From Mycobacterium sp. E3251 (lineage in GTDB: Bacteria > Actinomycetota > Actinomycetes > Mycobacteriales > Mycobacteriaceae): a stretch of DNA of 64,000 nt. The DNA lies in contig NZ_LZJF01000197.1 of the NCBI RefSeq assembly GCF_001666835.1, positions 1 to 64,000 on the forward strand, read 5' to 3'. Below, in pieces: positions 8,185-15,179 of this stretch (within the stretch, counting starts at the first letter, position 1; each line of letters opens with the position of its first letter). Both the position numbers and the translations under genes were made by a program. Below the pieces are notes generated by a model. It was given only the letters and a program-made list of their open reading frames with translations. It was not told the DNA's origin and ran no database searches.

Positions 8185-8392
8185 ATCGGCGGGGTAATTG
8201 GCCGTGCCCGGGTGTGGATTGGAAGCCCCATTGCGGGGCCGGCGGCCGGGAGTGGAGGCCACGCGGCCCGGATCGTCACGCCGCCGTCCAGACACGTTCC
8301 GATTCTCCCCTATGCCGACGACAAGCGTCTGCAGGTAACGGGGTGTGGCTCGCCAACCTAGTATTGGAGGCGCAATGCAGGAAGGGGACAGC

Positions 8393-9361
8393 GTGACCGG
8401 GTCCATCGAGGAATCCGCCGTGGCGACCGTGGCCGAGTGGCCCGAGGAGCTGGCGGCCGTGCTCACGGGCGCGGTGGACGAGGCCAGGGCCGCCGTCGTG
8501 GAGTTCAGCGGCGCGGAGGCGGTCGGCGATTACCTGGGCGTCAGCTACGAGGATCCGGCCGCCGCGACCCACCGGTTCCTGGCGCATCTGCCTGGATATC
8601 AGGGCTGGCAATGGGCCGTGGTCGTCGCCGCGCATCCCCGTGCCGACCACGCCACCGTCAGCGAAGTGGTGCTGATCCCGGGTCCGACGGCGCTGCTGGC
8701 GCCGCAGTGGGTTCCGTGGGATCAGCGGGTGCGTCCGGGAGACCTGAGCCCCGGTGATCTGCTGGCGCCCGCGGCCGACGATCCGCGGTTAGTGCCCGGC
8801 TACGCGGCCAGCGGTGACGCGCAGGTCGACGAGGCCGCCGCCGAGATCGGGCTCGGCCGGCGCTGGGTGATGAGCGCCTGGGGCCGCGCGGAGGCGGCCG
8901 AACGGTGGCACACCGGAGACCACGGTCCCGACTCACCGATGGCGCGGTCCACCAAGCGGGTATGCCGCGACTGCGGTTTCTTCCTGCCGTTGGCGGGATC
9001 GCTCGGTGCGATGTTCGGCGTGTGCGGCAACGAACTGTCGGCCGACGGGCAGGTCGTCGACAAGCAGTACGGTTGCGGCGCGCATTCGGACACGCCCGCT
9101 CCCGCCGGTACGGGTTCCCCCTCCTACGAGCCATACGACGACGGCGTGCTCGACGTTGTCGAGGCGCCGCCCGAGTCGTCCGAGCCGGCAGAGGTGACCG
9201 AGACACAGCCCGAGCCTTCCGAGACGACCGAACTCCCGGAATCGACCACCGAGGAGGCCGCGCCGGAGCCGTCGGCCTCAACGCCCGGGACCTCGGAGGC
9301 CCACCCTGAAGCGCCGGAGTCGCAGCCCGAGCCGCTGGAGTCGCAGCCCGAGGTCGACTAG
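8393..9361 (+). CDS. DUF3027 protein (Rv0877-like) with acidic repeat tail
   Basis: The roughly 265-residue core matches the actinobacterial DUF3027 family (EESAVATVAEWPEEL, then HLPGYQGWQWAVVVAAHP, then GLGRRWVMSAWGRAEAAERWH). It includes a cysteine cluster, CRDCGFF with CGNEL and GCGAHS, that looks like a zinc site. After about residue 250 comes a tail of near-repeats rich in Pro, Glu, Ser and Thr (QPEPSETTE, ESQPEPLESQPEVD), probably disordered and longer than in M. tuberculosis. Function is unknown. The GTG at 8393 (AAGGGG upstream) gives the N-terminus seen in relatives; the ATG at 8375 with GGAGG is a fair alternative. It is divergent from the MFS gene. Its TAG stop overlaps that of the convergent next gene. 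Confidence 0.85.
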   Translation: MTGSIEESAVATVAEWPEELAAVLTGAVDEARAAVVEFSGAEAVGDYLGVSYEDPAAATHRFLAHLPGYQGWQWAVVVAAHPRADHATVSEVVLIPGPTALLAPQWVPWDQRVRPGDLSPGDLLAPAADDPRLVPGYAASGDAQVDEAAAEIGLGRRWVMSAWGRAEAAERWHTGDHGPDSPMARSTKRVCRDCGFFLPLAGSLGAMFGVCGNELSADGQVVDKQYGCGAHSDTPAPAGTGSPSYEPYDDGVLDVVEAPPESSEPAEVTETQPEPSETTELPESTTEEAAPEPSASTPGTSEAHPEAPESQPEPLESQPEVD

Positions 9362-9813
9362 CTCTTCTCGGCGGCGGCCTTGATCTTGGCCAACGAGGTG
9401 TTCATCCCGTCGAGCAACTCGCGTTCGAAGTTGGTGGTTCCGCCGAGCAGCGCATTCACCGTCAGATTCGAGATTGCGGTCACGCCGTTCTCGGCGTGAC
9501 GGCTTTCAATCACCCGGGTGCCCTCGCCGGTGGGTTGGAGCTCGTAGCTCCAGATCGTGTGGTTGGCGTTGACCCGGAACGCAAGCTTGGTTTCCGGGAT
9601 GACCTCGACCACCGTGCAGGTGGTCGGCCAGTACAGGCGGTTGCGGCGATTGATGTTGAGGCTGCGCATGCCCTGCCGCAGCGGTCCGAAGGTTTTCATC
9701 CAACGACACTGCGGGCTCCACTCCGGCATCCGCCCCAGATCGGAGATCAACCCCCAGACCGTGGAAACCGGTGCGTCAATGTCGATTTGCGCTTGCAGTA
9801 GCGGGGCTACCAT
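9358..9813 (-). CDS. SRPBCC-family (START-like) lipid-binding protein
   Basis: This 151-residue single-domain protein has the SRPBCC/polyketide-cyclase-like pattern: a first strand IDAPVSTVWGLISDLGRMPEWSPQCRWM, central strands, and a long C-terminal helix (NFERELLDGMNTSLAKIKAAAEK). Such proteins bind hydrophobic ligands in a deep cavity. No catalytic residue set is evident and the ligand is unknown. The start at 9813 leads straight into the conserved first strand. Its TAG stop shares the CTAG at 9358-9361 with the convergent DUF3027 gene. Confidence 0.8.
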   Translation of the reverse strand: MVAPLLQAQIDIDAPVSTVWGLISDLGRMPEWSPQCRWMKTFGPLRQGMRSLNINRRNRLYWPTTCTVVEVIPETKLAFRVNANHTIWSYELQPTGEGTRVIESRHAENGVTAISNLTVNALLGGTTNFERELLDGMNTSLAKIKAAAEKS

Positions 9814-9845
9814 CGATCCTCCCGGGTCCGTGCTGGTTGTGAGAT

Positions 9846-10121
9846 CTAGCCGTGATCGAAATAGTTTTCGAGTCCGTCTTGTGCGCCCCGTGCGCCGCGG
9901 CGGGCAGCCGCGAGTTGCAGCACGAAGATGCTCGTGCCGAGTACTCCGACGCCGAGCCCGGCCAGCGTCAGGGGGCGCCAGCTCTGCAGGGCGGGCACGA
10001 GAAACGCGGCGGCCGCAGCGACCAGCCAGCCGAGCGCGCCGAGTGCGACGAACGGCCAGGCGTTGAGCAGCGCGGGCGGCAGCGGCGGCGCCTCGCGGTT
10101 CTGGCCGGGTTCCACAGACAT
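9846..10121 (-). CDS. DUF2530 small membrane protein (Rv0879c-like)
   Basis: This 91-residue protein has two hydrophobic segments (about residues 20-42 and 52-71) and the conserved ending QLAAARRGARGAQ, matching DUF2530. Function is unknown. The ATG at 10119-10121 was chosen because it gives SVEPGQNREAPPLPPALL, as in relatives; the upstream open frame is not coding-like. It lies 32 nt after the SRPBCC gene start on the same strand and is divergent from marR. Confidence 0.85.
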   Translation of the reverse strand: MSVEPGQNREAPPLPPALLNAWPFVALGALGWLVAAAAAFLVPALQSWRPLTLAGLGVGVLGTSIFVLQLAAARRGARGAQDGLENYFDHG

Positions 10122-10275
10122 CGCGATTAACATAGCCGCCCGATGCGGTCCGCCGGTACCGCCCATGCGCGGCCGGGCGATCGAAAAATGCCTGGGCCGA
10201 GGGTCAAGCGCCCGCGCAAGCCGTCGTTCACCGGTTCGTATCCCGCTTTCAGGAGCTTGCGTGTAACCTCGCGCC

Positions 10276-10707
10276 ATGCCTGACAGCGATGCGCGGCTGG
10301 CCAGCGATCTGTCGCTGGCGGTCATGCGGCTGGCCCGCCAACTCCGATTCCGGAACCCGTCGTCGCCGGTGTCGTTGTCGCAGCTGTCGGCGCTGGCCAC
10401 GCTCGCCAACGAGGGCCCGATGACGCCCGGCGCGCTGGCGATTCGCGAGCGGGTCCGGCCGCCGTCGATGACCCGGGTGATCGCATCGCTGGCCGACATG
10501 GGCCTGGTGGACCGTGCCCCGCATCCCGTCGACGGCCGGCAGGTGCTGGTCTCGGTTTCGCACTCTGGCGCCGAGCTGGTCAAGGCGACCCGGCGCGCCC
10601 GTCAGGAGTGGCTGGCCAAACGGCTCGCAACGCTGGACAGCGAGCAACGTGACACCCTGCGCAACGCGGCCGACCTGATGCTGGCCCTGGTCGACGAAGG
10701 CCCGTGA
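10276..10707 (+). CDS. MarR-family transcriptional regulator (Rv0880-like)
   Basis: This 143-residue protein has a MarR winged helix: recognition region SLSQLSALATLANEGPMTPGALAIRERVRPPSMTRVIASLADMGLV followed by the wing DRAPHPVDGRQVLVSVS with the conserved DGRQ. N- and C-terminal helices form the dimer. MarR proteins usually repress adjacent genes and release DNA on binding small aromatic ligands. It is the first of three tightly overlapping genes (GTGA overlap into the methyltransferase). The 150-bp divergent space to the DUF2530 gene probably holds its operator, though I see no clear palindrome there. Confidence 0.92.
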   Translation: MPDSDARLASDLSLAVMRLARQLRFRNPSSPVSLSQLSALATLANEGPMTPGALAIRERVRPPSMTRVIASLADMGLVDRAPHPVDGRQVLVSVSHSGAELVKATRRARQEWLAKRLATLDSEQRDTLRNAADLMLALVDEGP

Positions 10708-11537
10708 GCGACGGAACGGATGCCCCGAACGTCCAGGACGTTGACGATCCCGACGACCCCCGGCTCGACGATTTCCGCGACCTGAACAGCGTCGATCGTC
10801 GTCCCGATCTGCCGTCCGGCAAGGGTTTGGTGATCGCCGAAGGCGTGCTGGTCGTTCAGCGCATGCTCGCCTCCCGATTCGCCCCGCATGCCCTGTTGGG
10901 GACGGACCGCCGGCTCGCCGAGCTTGCCGACGATTTGGCGGGTAGCGCCGTGCCGTTCTACCGCGCCTCCGCCGACGTCATGGCGCAAGTGGTGGGCTTT
11001 CACCTCAATCGCGGCGTGCTGGCGGCCGCGCGCAGGGTGGCGGAACCCAGCGTGGCCGAACTGGTCGAGCGCGCCCGGACGGTCGCGGTGCTCGAGGGCG
11101 TCAACGATCATGAGAACCTGGGCTCGATCTTTCGCAACGCCGCCGGGTTGGGCGTGGACGCGGTGGTGTTCGGCAGCGGCTGCGCGGATCCGCTCTACCG
11201 TCGCGCCGTTCGCGTCTCGATGGGCCACGCCCTGCTGGTCCCGTACGCGCGGGCGACGGAATGGCCCGCCGAGCTGATCATGCTGAAAGAGAACGGATTT
11301 CGGCTGCTGGCGATGACCCCGGACAGCAGGGCATGCGGCCTGCCGGAAGCGATGGCTGCCGCGCACGACCAGCGCGTCGCGGTGCTCGTGGGAGCCGAGG
11401 GGCCGGGGCTCACGCCGGCTACCTTGCGATTGAGCGATGTGCGCGTGCGCATCCCGATGTCGCGCGGCACCGACTCCCTCAACGTGGCGACTGCGGCCGC
11501 TTTGGCGTTCTACGAACGGGCTAGGCTCGGCTCGTGA
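10704..11537 (+). CDS. SpoU/TrmH-family RNA 2'-O-methyltransferase (Rv0881-like)
   Basis: This 277-residue SPOUT enzyme has all three SpoU motifs: motif 1 NDHENLGSIFRNAAGLGVDAVV, motif 2 VLVGAEGPGLTP, and motif 3 IPMSRGTDSLNVATAAALAFYE. The fold uses a trefoil knot to bind S-adenosylmethionine and methylates ribose 2'-OH in rRNA or tRNA; the target nucleotide cannot be told from sequence. An N-terminal roughly 110-residue substrate-binding domain is present. The GTG at 10704 overlaps the marR stop, and its own stop overlaps the next GTG start, so translation is probably coupled. Confidence 0.9.
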   Translation: MSDGTDAPNVQDVDDPDDPRLDDFRDLNSVDRRPDLPSGKGLVIAEGVLVVQRMLASRFAPHALLGTDRRLAELADDLAGSAVPFYRASADVMAQVVGFHLNRGVLAAARRVAEPSVAELVERARTVAVLEGVNDHENLGSIFRNAAGLGVDAVVFGSGCADPLYRRAVRVSMGHALLVPYARATEWPAELIMLKENGFRLLAMTPDSRACGLPEAMAAAHDQRVAVLVGAEGPGLTPATLRLSDVRVRIPMSRGTDSLNVATAAALAFYERARLGS

Positions 11538-11803
11538 CCGACGATTCCGTGCCCTGGGCAACGGGTTTGACGGTCGCCGGCTTCGTCGCCGCAGTGACCG
11601 GCGCCGCCATTGTGGTGCTCACTTTGGGACTGATCCGGGTGCATCCACTCCTGGCGGTCGGTCTCAACGTCGTCGCCGCCGGCGGGCTCGCGCCCACGCT
11701 GTGGGGATGGCGGCACAAGCTGGTGCTGCGCTGGTTCCTGCTGGGCGCGGGAATCGGAGTCGCCGGCGGGTGGTTGACGCTGATCGCGCTGACGCTGCGC
11801 TAG
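11534..11803 (+). CDS. DUF2537 small membrane protein (Rv0882-like)
   Basis: This 89-residue protein has three hydrophobic segments (about residues 10-32, 38-57 and 66-86) and a basic loop, GWRHKLVLR, matching DUF2537. Function is unknown. The GTG start overlaps the methyltransferase stop (GTGA). The TAG stop shares CTAG (11800-11803) with the convergent sepH stop. Confidence 0.83.
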   Translation: MTDDSVPWATGLTVAGFVAAVTGAAIVVLTLGLIRVHPLLAVGLNVVAAGGLAPTLWGWRHKLVLRWFLLGAGIGVAGGWLTLIALTLR

Positions 11804-12573
11804 CGCTGTCCGCCCGAGCGGACGCCGAGCAGCACGTCCTCCCAGGCCGGGATGACCGGCTTGCCCCGACGGGTGTGTACCGGCTGGTCCTGCGGCGCGG
11901 GTTGCTCTTGCGGCGCGGGAGCAGCGGGCTTCGCCGGTTCCTCGAACGAGACGTGGGCGACCCGCGCGAGCGGCCGCAGTGGGCGGTCGAAGTTCGGGTC
12001 CACCAGTTCTTTGGCCGCGTCGTCGACAGCCGTGACCGTTCCTCCGTGGGCGCCCGGGGCGAAGCAGAAGTGCGCGATGTTGTCGGACCGGCCGGCCTTC
12101 CACGCAAGCTGCACGGTCCAGCGGCTGTCTTCGTTGCGCCACGCATCCCAGCTGAGCCGGTCGGGTTCCAGGCCGCGCGTCACGAGCGCCGTGCTGACGG
12201 TTTCCAGCAAGGTGAGCACCGCGGGGCCGTCGGCGAGCACCGGATGCGCGGCCGTTGCCAACTCGGCGGCGCGGGCACGTTCCAGCAGCACCGGGTGCGC
12301 GAACCGCCGGACCCGCGAAACATCGGAGCCCGACGCCGCGGCCACCTGCTCGACGGACGCACCGGCCCGGATCTTGGCCTGAATCTCTTTGGGGCTCAGC
12401 ATGTTGGTGACCTGAATGTCGAGGTGCGGTTGGTCCGGGTGCGCGGCCTCGCCGCGCACGGCGGCCTTCAACTGATCGTCGATGGCGAGCTTGAACGGTT
12501 CACCGGCGTCGCCGGCCCCACAGATGATGTGTTTGCCGTCGGCATCGACCCCAACCATTTTGAGTTCCCGCAT
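11800..12573 (-). CDS. sepH: Septation protein SepH (DUF3071, Rv0883c-like)
   Basis: This 257-residue protein has the N-terminal DUF3071 domain with a helix-turn-helix-like segment, LSPKEIQAKIRAGASVEQVAAASGSDVSRVRRF. The C-terminal half is proline/glutamine-rich and disordered (PAAPAPQEQPAPQDQPVH) and ends in the conserved basic peptide RRGKPVIPAWEDVLLG. SepH of actinobacteria binds FtsZ and promotes its assembly at septa; in M. tuberculosis Rv0883c occupies the same position. ATG 12571-12573 (RELKMVGVDADGKH) is the conserved N-terminus. It probably has its own promoter in the 200 bp between it and serC. Confidence 0.88.
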   Translation of the reverse strand: MRELKMVGVDADGKHIICGAGDAGEPFKLAIDDQLKAAVRGEAAHPDQPHLDIQVTNMLSPKEIQAKIRAGASVEQVAAASGSDVSRVRRFAHPVLLERARAAELATAAHPVLADGPAVLTLLETVSTALVTRGLEPDRLSWDAWRNEDSRWTVQLAWKAGRSDNIAHFCFAPGAHGGTVTAVDDAAKELVDPNFDRPLRPLARVAHVSFEEPAKPAAPAPQEQPAPQDQPVHTRRGKPVIPAWEDVLLGVRSGGQR

Positions 12574-12710
12574 GGCTTCTCCTCGCAGGCTCCGTGTGCA
12601 GGTCGACGGACCCATCTCGTGCGCACTCTAATGCGCCAACGTCCATAAGCGGTGCTGACACGCTGGGCGGTTGCGTGCTGATTGCGGGGCGGGGCGCTGG
12701 ATTGCCCGCG

Positions 12711-12738
12711 CCTCCCCCGCAAGCGGGAGGTACCCCCA
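12711..12738. repeat. Palindromic intergenic repeat (CCTCCC..GGGAGG plus TACCCCCA)
   Basis: CCTCCCCCGCAAGCGGGAGG followed by TACCCCCA forms a stem of CCTCCC/GGGAGG plus an inner GC/GC pair. I recall sequences of this exact type scattered between genes in non-tuberculous mycobacteria, so it is probably a copy of that dispersed element. It lies between serC and sepH, both on the minus strand, where it could also end the serC transcript. Confidence 0.5.
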
Positions 12739-12770
12739 CAGCTGGTCGTTTCGGCCCGCATGTCGCCGGG

Positions 12771-13889
12771 CTAAAGCCGCTCGACCACCCAGTCGACGCA
12801 TTGCGTCAGGGCGCTGACGTCGTCGGGCTCGACCGCCGGGAACATCCCGACACGCAACTGGTTGCGGCCGAGTTTGCGGTACGGCTCGATGTCGACGATG
12901 CCGTTCGCCCGCAAAACCTTCGCGACGGCCGCCGCGTCAACGTCGTCGACGAAATCGATGGTGCCCACCACCTGGGAGCGCAGTGCGGGGTCGGCGACGA
13001 ACGGCGTGGTGTACGGCCGCTCCTCTGCCCAGGAGTACAACCGCTGCGAGGAGTCGGCCGTGCGCTTGACGGCCCATTCCAGCCCGCCGTTACCCAGCAT
13101 CCAGTCGAGCTGCTCGGCCATCAGCGCCAGGGTGCCGATCGCCGGGGTGTTGTACGTCTGGTTCTTCAGGCTGTTGTCCACGGCGATCGGCAGCGACAGA
13201 AAGTCGGGAACCCAGCGGCCGGACGCGGCGATGGACTCGACCCGCGCCAGTGCGGCTGGGCTCATGACGGCGAGCCACAGGCCGCCATCGCTGGCGAAAT
13301 TCTTCTGCGGCGAGAAGTAGTAGGCGTCGGTGTCGGTGATGTCCACCGGCAGGCCGCCGGCGCCGGAGGTGGCGTCGATGACGACCAACGCGTCGCCGGA
13401 GTCGGCGGGACGGCGGATGGGCACCGCCACCCCGGTCGAGGTCTCGTTGTGGGCCCAGGCGATCACATCAACCGAGGGATCGCTCTGTGGCTCGGGCGCG
13501 CTGCCGGCGTCCGCCTTGATGACGATGGGATCGCCGACGAAGGGGTTGTTGGCGACCGCCGAGGTGAACTTCGAGCTGAACTCGCCGAAGGACAAGTGCA
13601 GCGAGCGCTTGTCGATCAAGCCGAACGCCGCGGCGTCCCAGAACGCCGTCGCGCCGCCATTGCCGAGGATGACCTCGTAACCCTCTGGCACGGAGAACAG
13701 CTCGGCCACCCCCGACCTGACCCGGCCCACCAAATTCTTGACGGGTGCCTGGCGGTGCGACGTGCCGAACAGCGGGGCCGCGGTGGTCGCCAGGGCCTGC
13801 AACTGTTCGGGCCGGACCTTGGAAGGACCGCAGCCGAAGCGGCCGTCGCGGGGTTTGATGTCAGCGGGAACCTCGAGCTGGTCAGCCAT
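12771..13889 (-). CDS. serC: Phosphoserine aminotransferase SerC
   Basis: This 372-residue fold-type I PLP enzyme transfers the amino group of glutamate to 3-phosphohydroxypyruvate in serine synthesis. The PLP lysine is Lys196 in YYFSPQKNFASDGG. Phosphate and cofactor contacts include GNGGATAFWDAAAF and AWAHNETSTGV. The C-terminal AMFPAVEP-like segment reads VGMFPAVEPDDVSAL. The ATG at 13887-13889 (ADQLEVPADIKPRDGRFG) matches the mycobacterial N-terminus; upstream in-frame codons are not conserved-looking. It is monocistronic. Orthologue of Rv0884c in the same place. Confidence 0.96.
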   Translation of the reverse strand: MADQLEVPADIKPRDGRFGCGPSKVRPEQLQALATTAAPLFGTSHRQAPVKNLVGRVRSGVAELFSVPEGYEVILGNGGATAFWDAAAFGLIDKRSLHLSFGEFSSKFTSAVANNPFVGDPIVIKADAGSAPEPQSDPSVDVIAWAHNETSTGVAVPIRRPADSGDALVVIDATSGAGGLPVDITDTDAYYFSPQKNFASDGGLWLAVMSPAALARVESIAASGRWVPDFLSLPIAVDNSLKNQTYNTPAIGTLALMAEQLDWMLGNGGLEWAVKRTADSSQRLYSWAEERPYTTPFVADPALRSQVVGTIDFVDDVDAAAVAKVLRANGIVDIEPYRKLGRNQLRVGMFPAVEPDDVSALTQCVDWVVERL

Positions 13890-14020
13890 GCTCATCAGGG
13901 TAGTGAGCGGACGTGACGCGCGGCACGGCGGTCTGACTGCCGACGCCGCGGGCTCCGGCAAAACACATGGCCGGGAGCTCGCGGGGTTTCACGCGCTGTG
14001 ACGTGGGGCACACTATGGCG

Positions 14021-14093
14021 CTGACCGCTGGTCAGGCCACAGTGCCGCCGAGGGGTCTAGAAGATATGCGGTACCTGCGGTACTGTCTGGACA
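14021..14093 (+). promoter_or_regulatory. Repeat-rich promoter region of the diiron oxygenase gene
   Basis: Three short symmetric elements lie within 75 bp: an inverted repeat CTGACC-gct-GGTCAG (14021-14035), a tandem direct repeat of TGCGGTAC (14067-14074 and 14076-14083), and TGTC-tg-GACA (14084-14093). Their density just ahead of a single gene suggests regulator binding. The binding protein is unknown. Confidence 0.45.
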
Positions 14094-14133
14094 CAGCACG
14101 TCCTAATGTAAACCTCGCTGGGGAGGCTTGGAT

Positions 14134-15159
14134 ATGGCCAGGACACGCATGGTTCGGCGTTGGCGCCGCAATATGGAAGTGCGCGACGACACCGAGTACG
14201 TCAACACGCTCGCCACCCTGTCCGAAGGGTCGGTGCGGCGAAACTTCAACCCGTACACAGACATCGACTGGGATGCGGCCGAATTCGCCGTCACGGAGAA
14301 CGACCCGCGGTGGATACTGCCGGCGACCGACCCGCTGGGACGGCACCCCTGGTACCTGGCGCAGTCCGACGAGCGCAAGATCAAGATCGGCATGTGGCGC
14401 CAGGCCAACGTCGCCAAGGTGGGGCTGCACTTCGAGTCGATCCTGATCCGCGGTCTGATGAACTACACGTTCTGGGTACCGAACGGGTCCCCGGAATACC
14501 GGTACTGCTTGCACGAATCGGTCGAAGAGTGCAACCACACCATGATGTTTCAGGAGATGGTCAACCGGATCGGCGCCGACGTGCCGGGCATGCCGCGGAT
14601 GCTCAAGTGGCTCTCGCCGCTGGTTCCACTGGTGGCCGGCCCCCTGCCGGTGGCATTCTTCATCGGAGTGCTCGCCGGCGAAGAGCCCATCGACCACACA
14701 CAGAAAAACGTTCTGCGCGAAGGCAAGTCGTTGCATCCCATCATGGAGCGGGTGATGGCCATCCACGTCGCCGAGGAAGCGCGTCACATCTCCTTCGCCC
14801 ACGAGTTCTTGCGCAGGCGGGTGCCGGAACTGACCAAGCGCCAGCGGTTCTGGACCGCGCTCTACCTGCCGCTGACCATGAAGATCCTGTGCCGGGCGAT
14901 CGTGGTGCCGCCCAAGGCATTCTGGCAGGAGTTCGACATTCCGCGCGAGGTCAAGAAGGAACTCTTCTTCCGGTCGCCGGAGTCGCGAAAGTGGCTGAGC
15001 GACATGTTCGGTGACGTCCGGATGCTGGCCCACGACACCGGCCTGATGGAAACCCGCTCGGCGCGGCTCATGTGGCGGCTGTGCAAGATCGACGGGAAGC
15101 CCTCGCGCTACCGCAGCGAGCCGCAACGCCAGCACCTGGCCGCGGCGCCGGCCGCCTAG
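14134..15159 (+). CDS. AurF-like diiron oxygenase (Rv0885-like)
   Basis: This 341-residue protein belongs to the p-aminobenzoate N-oxygenase AurF/ferritin-like group. Metal-ligand patterns are visible: an early Glu in NVAKVGLHFESILIRG, then EECNHTMMFQEM (ExxxH), and later AIHVAEEARHISFAHEFL (ExxxH with an extra Glu and His). AurF enzymes use a carboxylate-bridged diiron centre to oxidise arylamines or lipids; the substrate of the mycobacterial protein is unknown. ATG 14134 has GGGAGG 7 nt upstream; the TTG 6 nt earlier is less likely. It lies 20 nt ahead of fprB, whose ferredoxin/reductase domains could supply electrons (inference). Confidence 0.87.
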   Translation: MARTRMVRRWRRNMEVRDDTEYVNTLATLSEGSVRRNFNPYTDIDWDAAEFAVTENDPRWILPATDPLGRHPWYLAQSDERKIKIGMWRQANVAKVGLHFESILIRGLMNYTFWVPNGSPEYRYCLHESVEECNHTMMFQEMVNRIGADVPGMPRMLKWLSPLVPLVAGPLPVAFFIGVLAGEEPIDHTQKNVLREGKSLHPIMERVMAIHVAEEARHISFAHEFLRRRVPELTKRQRFWTALYLPLTMKILCRAIVVPPKAFWQEFDIPREVKKELFFRSPESRKWLSDMFGDVRMLAHDTGLMETRSARLMWRLCKIDGKPSRYRSEPQRQHLAAAPAA

Positions 15160-15179
15160 GACCACGCGGGTAATCGTTT

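Larger units (their letters stand above)
6685..8295 (-). pseudogene. MFS transporter (Rv0876c-like) with its N-terminal half inverted
   Basis: The minus strand from about 7566 down to 6685 encodes the C-terminal half of an MFS permease (from VEFVCTHLFKLPGALFVV; six further membrane segments). The N-terminal half is on the plus strand (about 7600-8184, REMGSRMYWMVQRAATADG to GGAVAAGV), including MFS motif A as GPALDRLQHGRR. The break points are two copies of a 15-bp inverted repeat. Flipping the 603-bp segment between them restores one continuous 536-codon frame from a GTG at 8293-8295: NYPAD-DAGRD-SPPPRP at one junction and GGAVAAGV-EFVCTH at the other. Because 603 is divisible by three and the antisense happens to lack stops, the minus frame stays open in this orientation too, but its middle third is then nonsense protein. 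The transporter should be inactive as read here. Confidence 0.85.

Noticed and set aside
7534..8361. Independent plus-strand membrane-protein gene
   Set aside because: Its product is exactly the missing N-terminal half of the neighbouring MFS protein, ends at the repeat and then becomes unrelated sequence; it is an inverted segment, not a separate gene.
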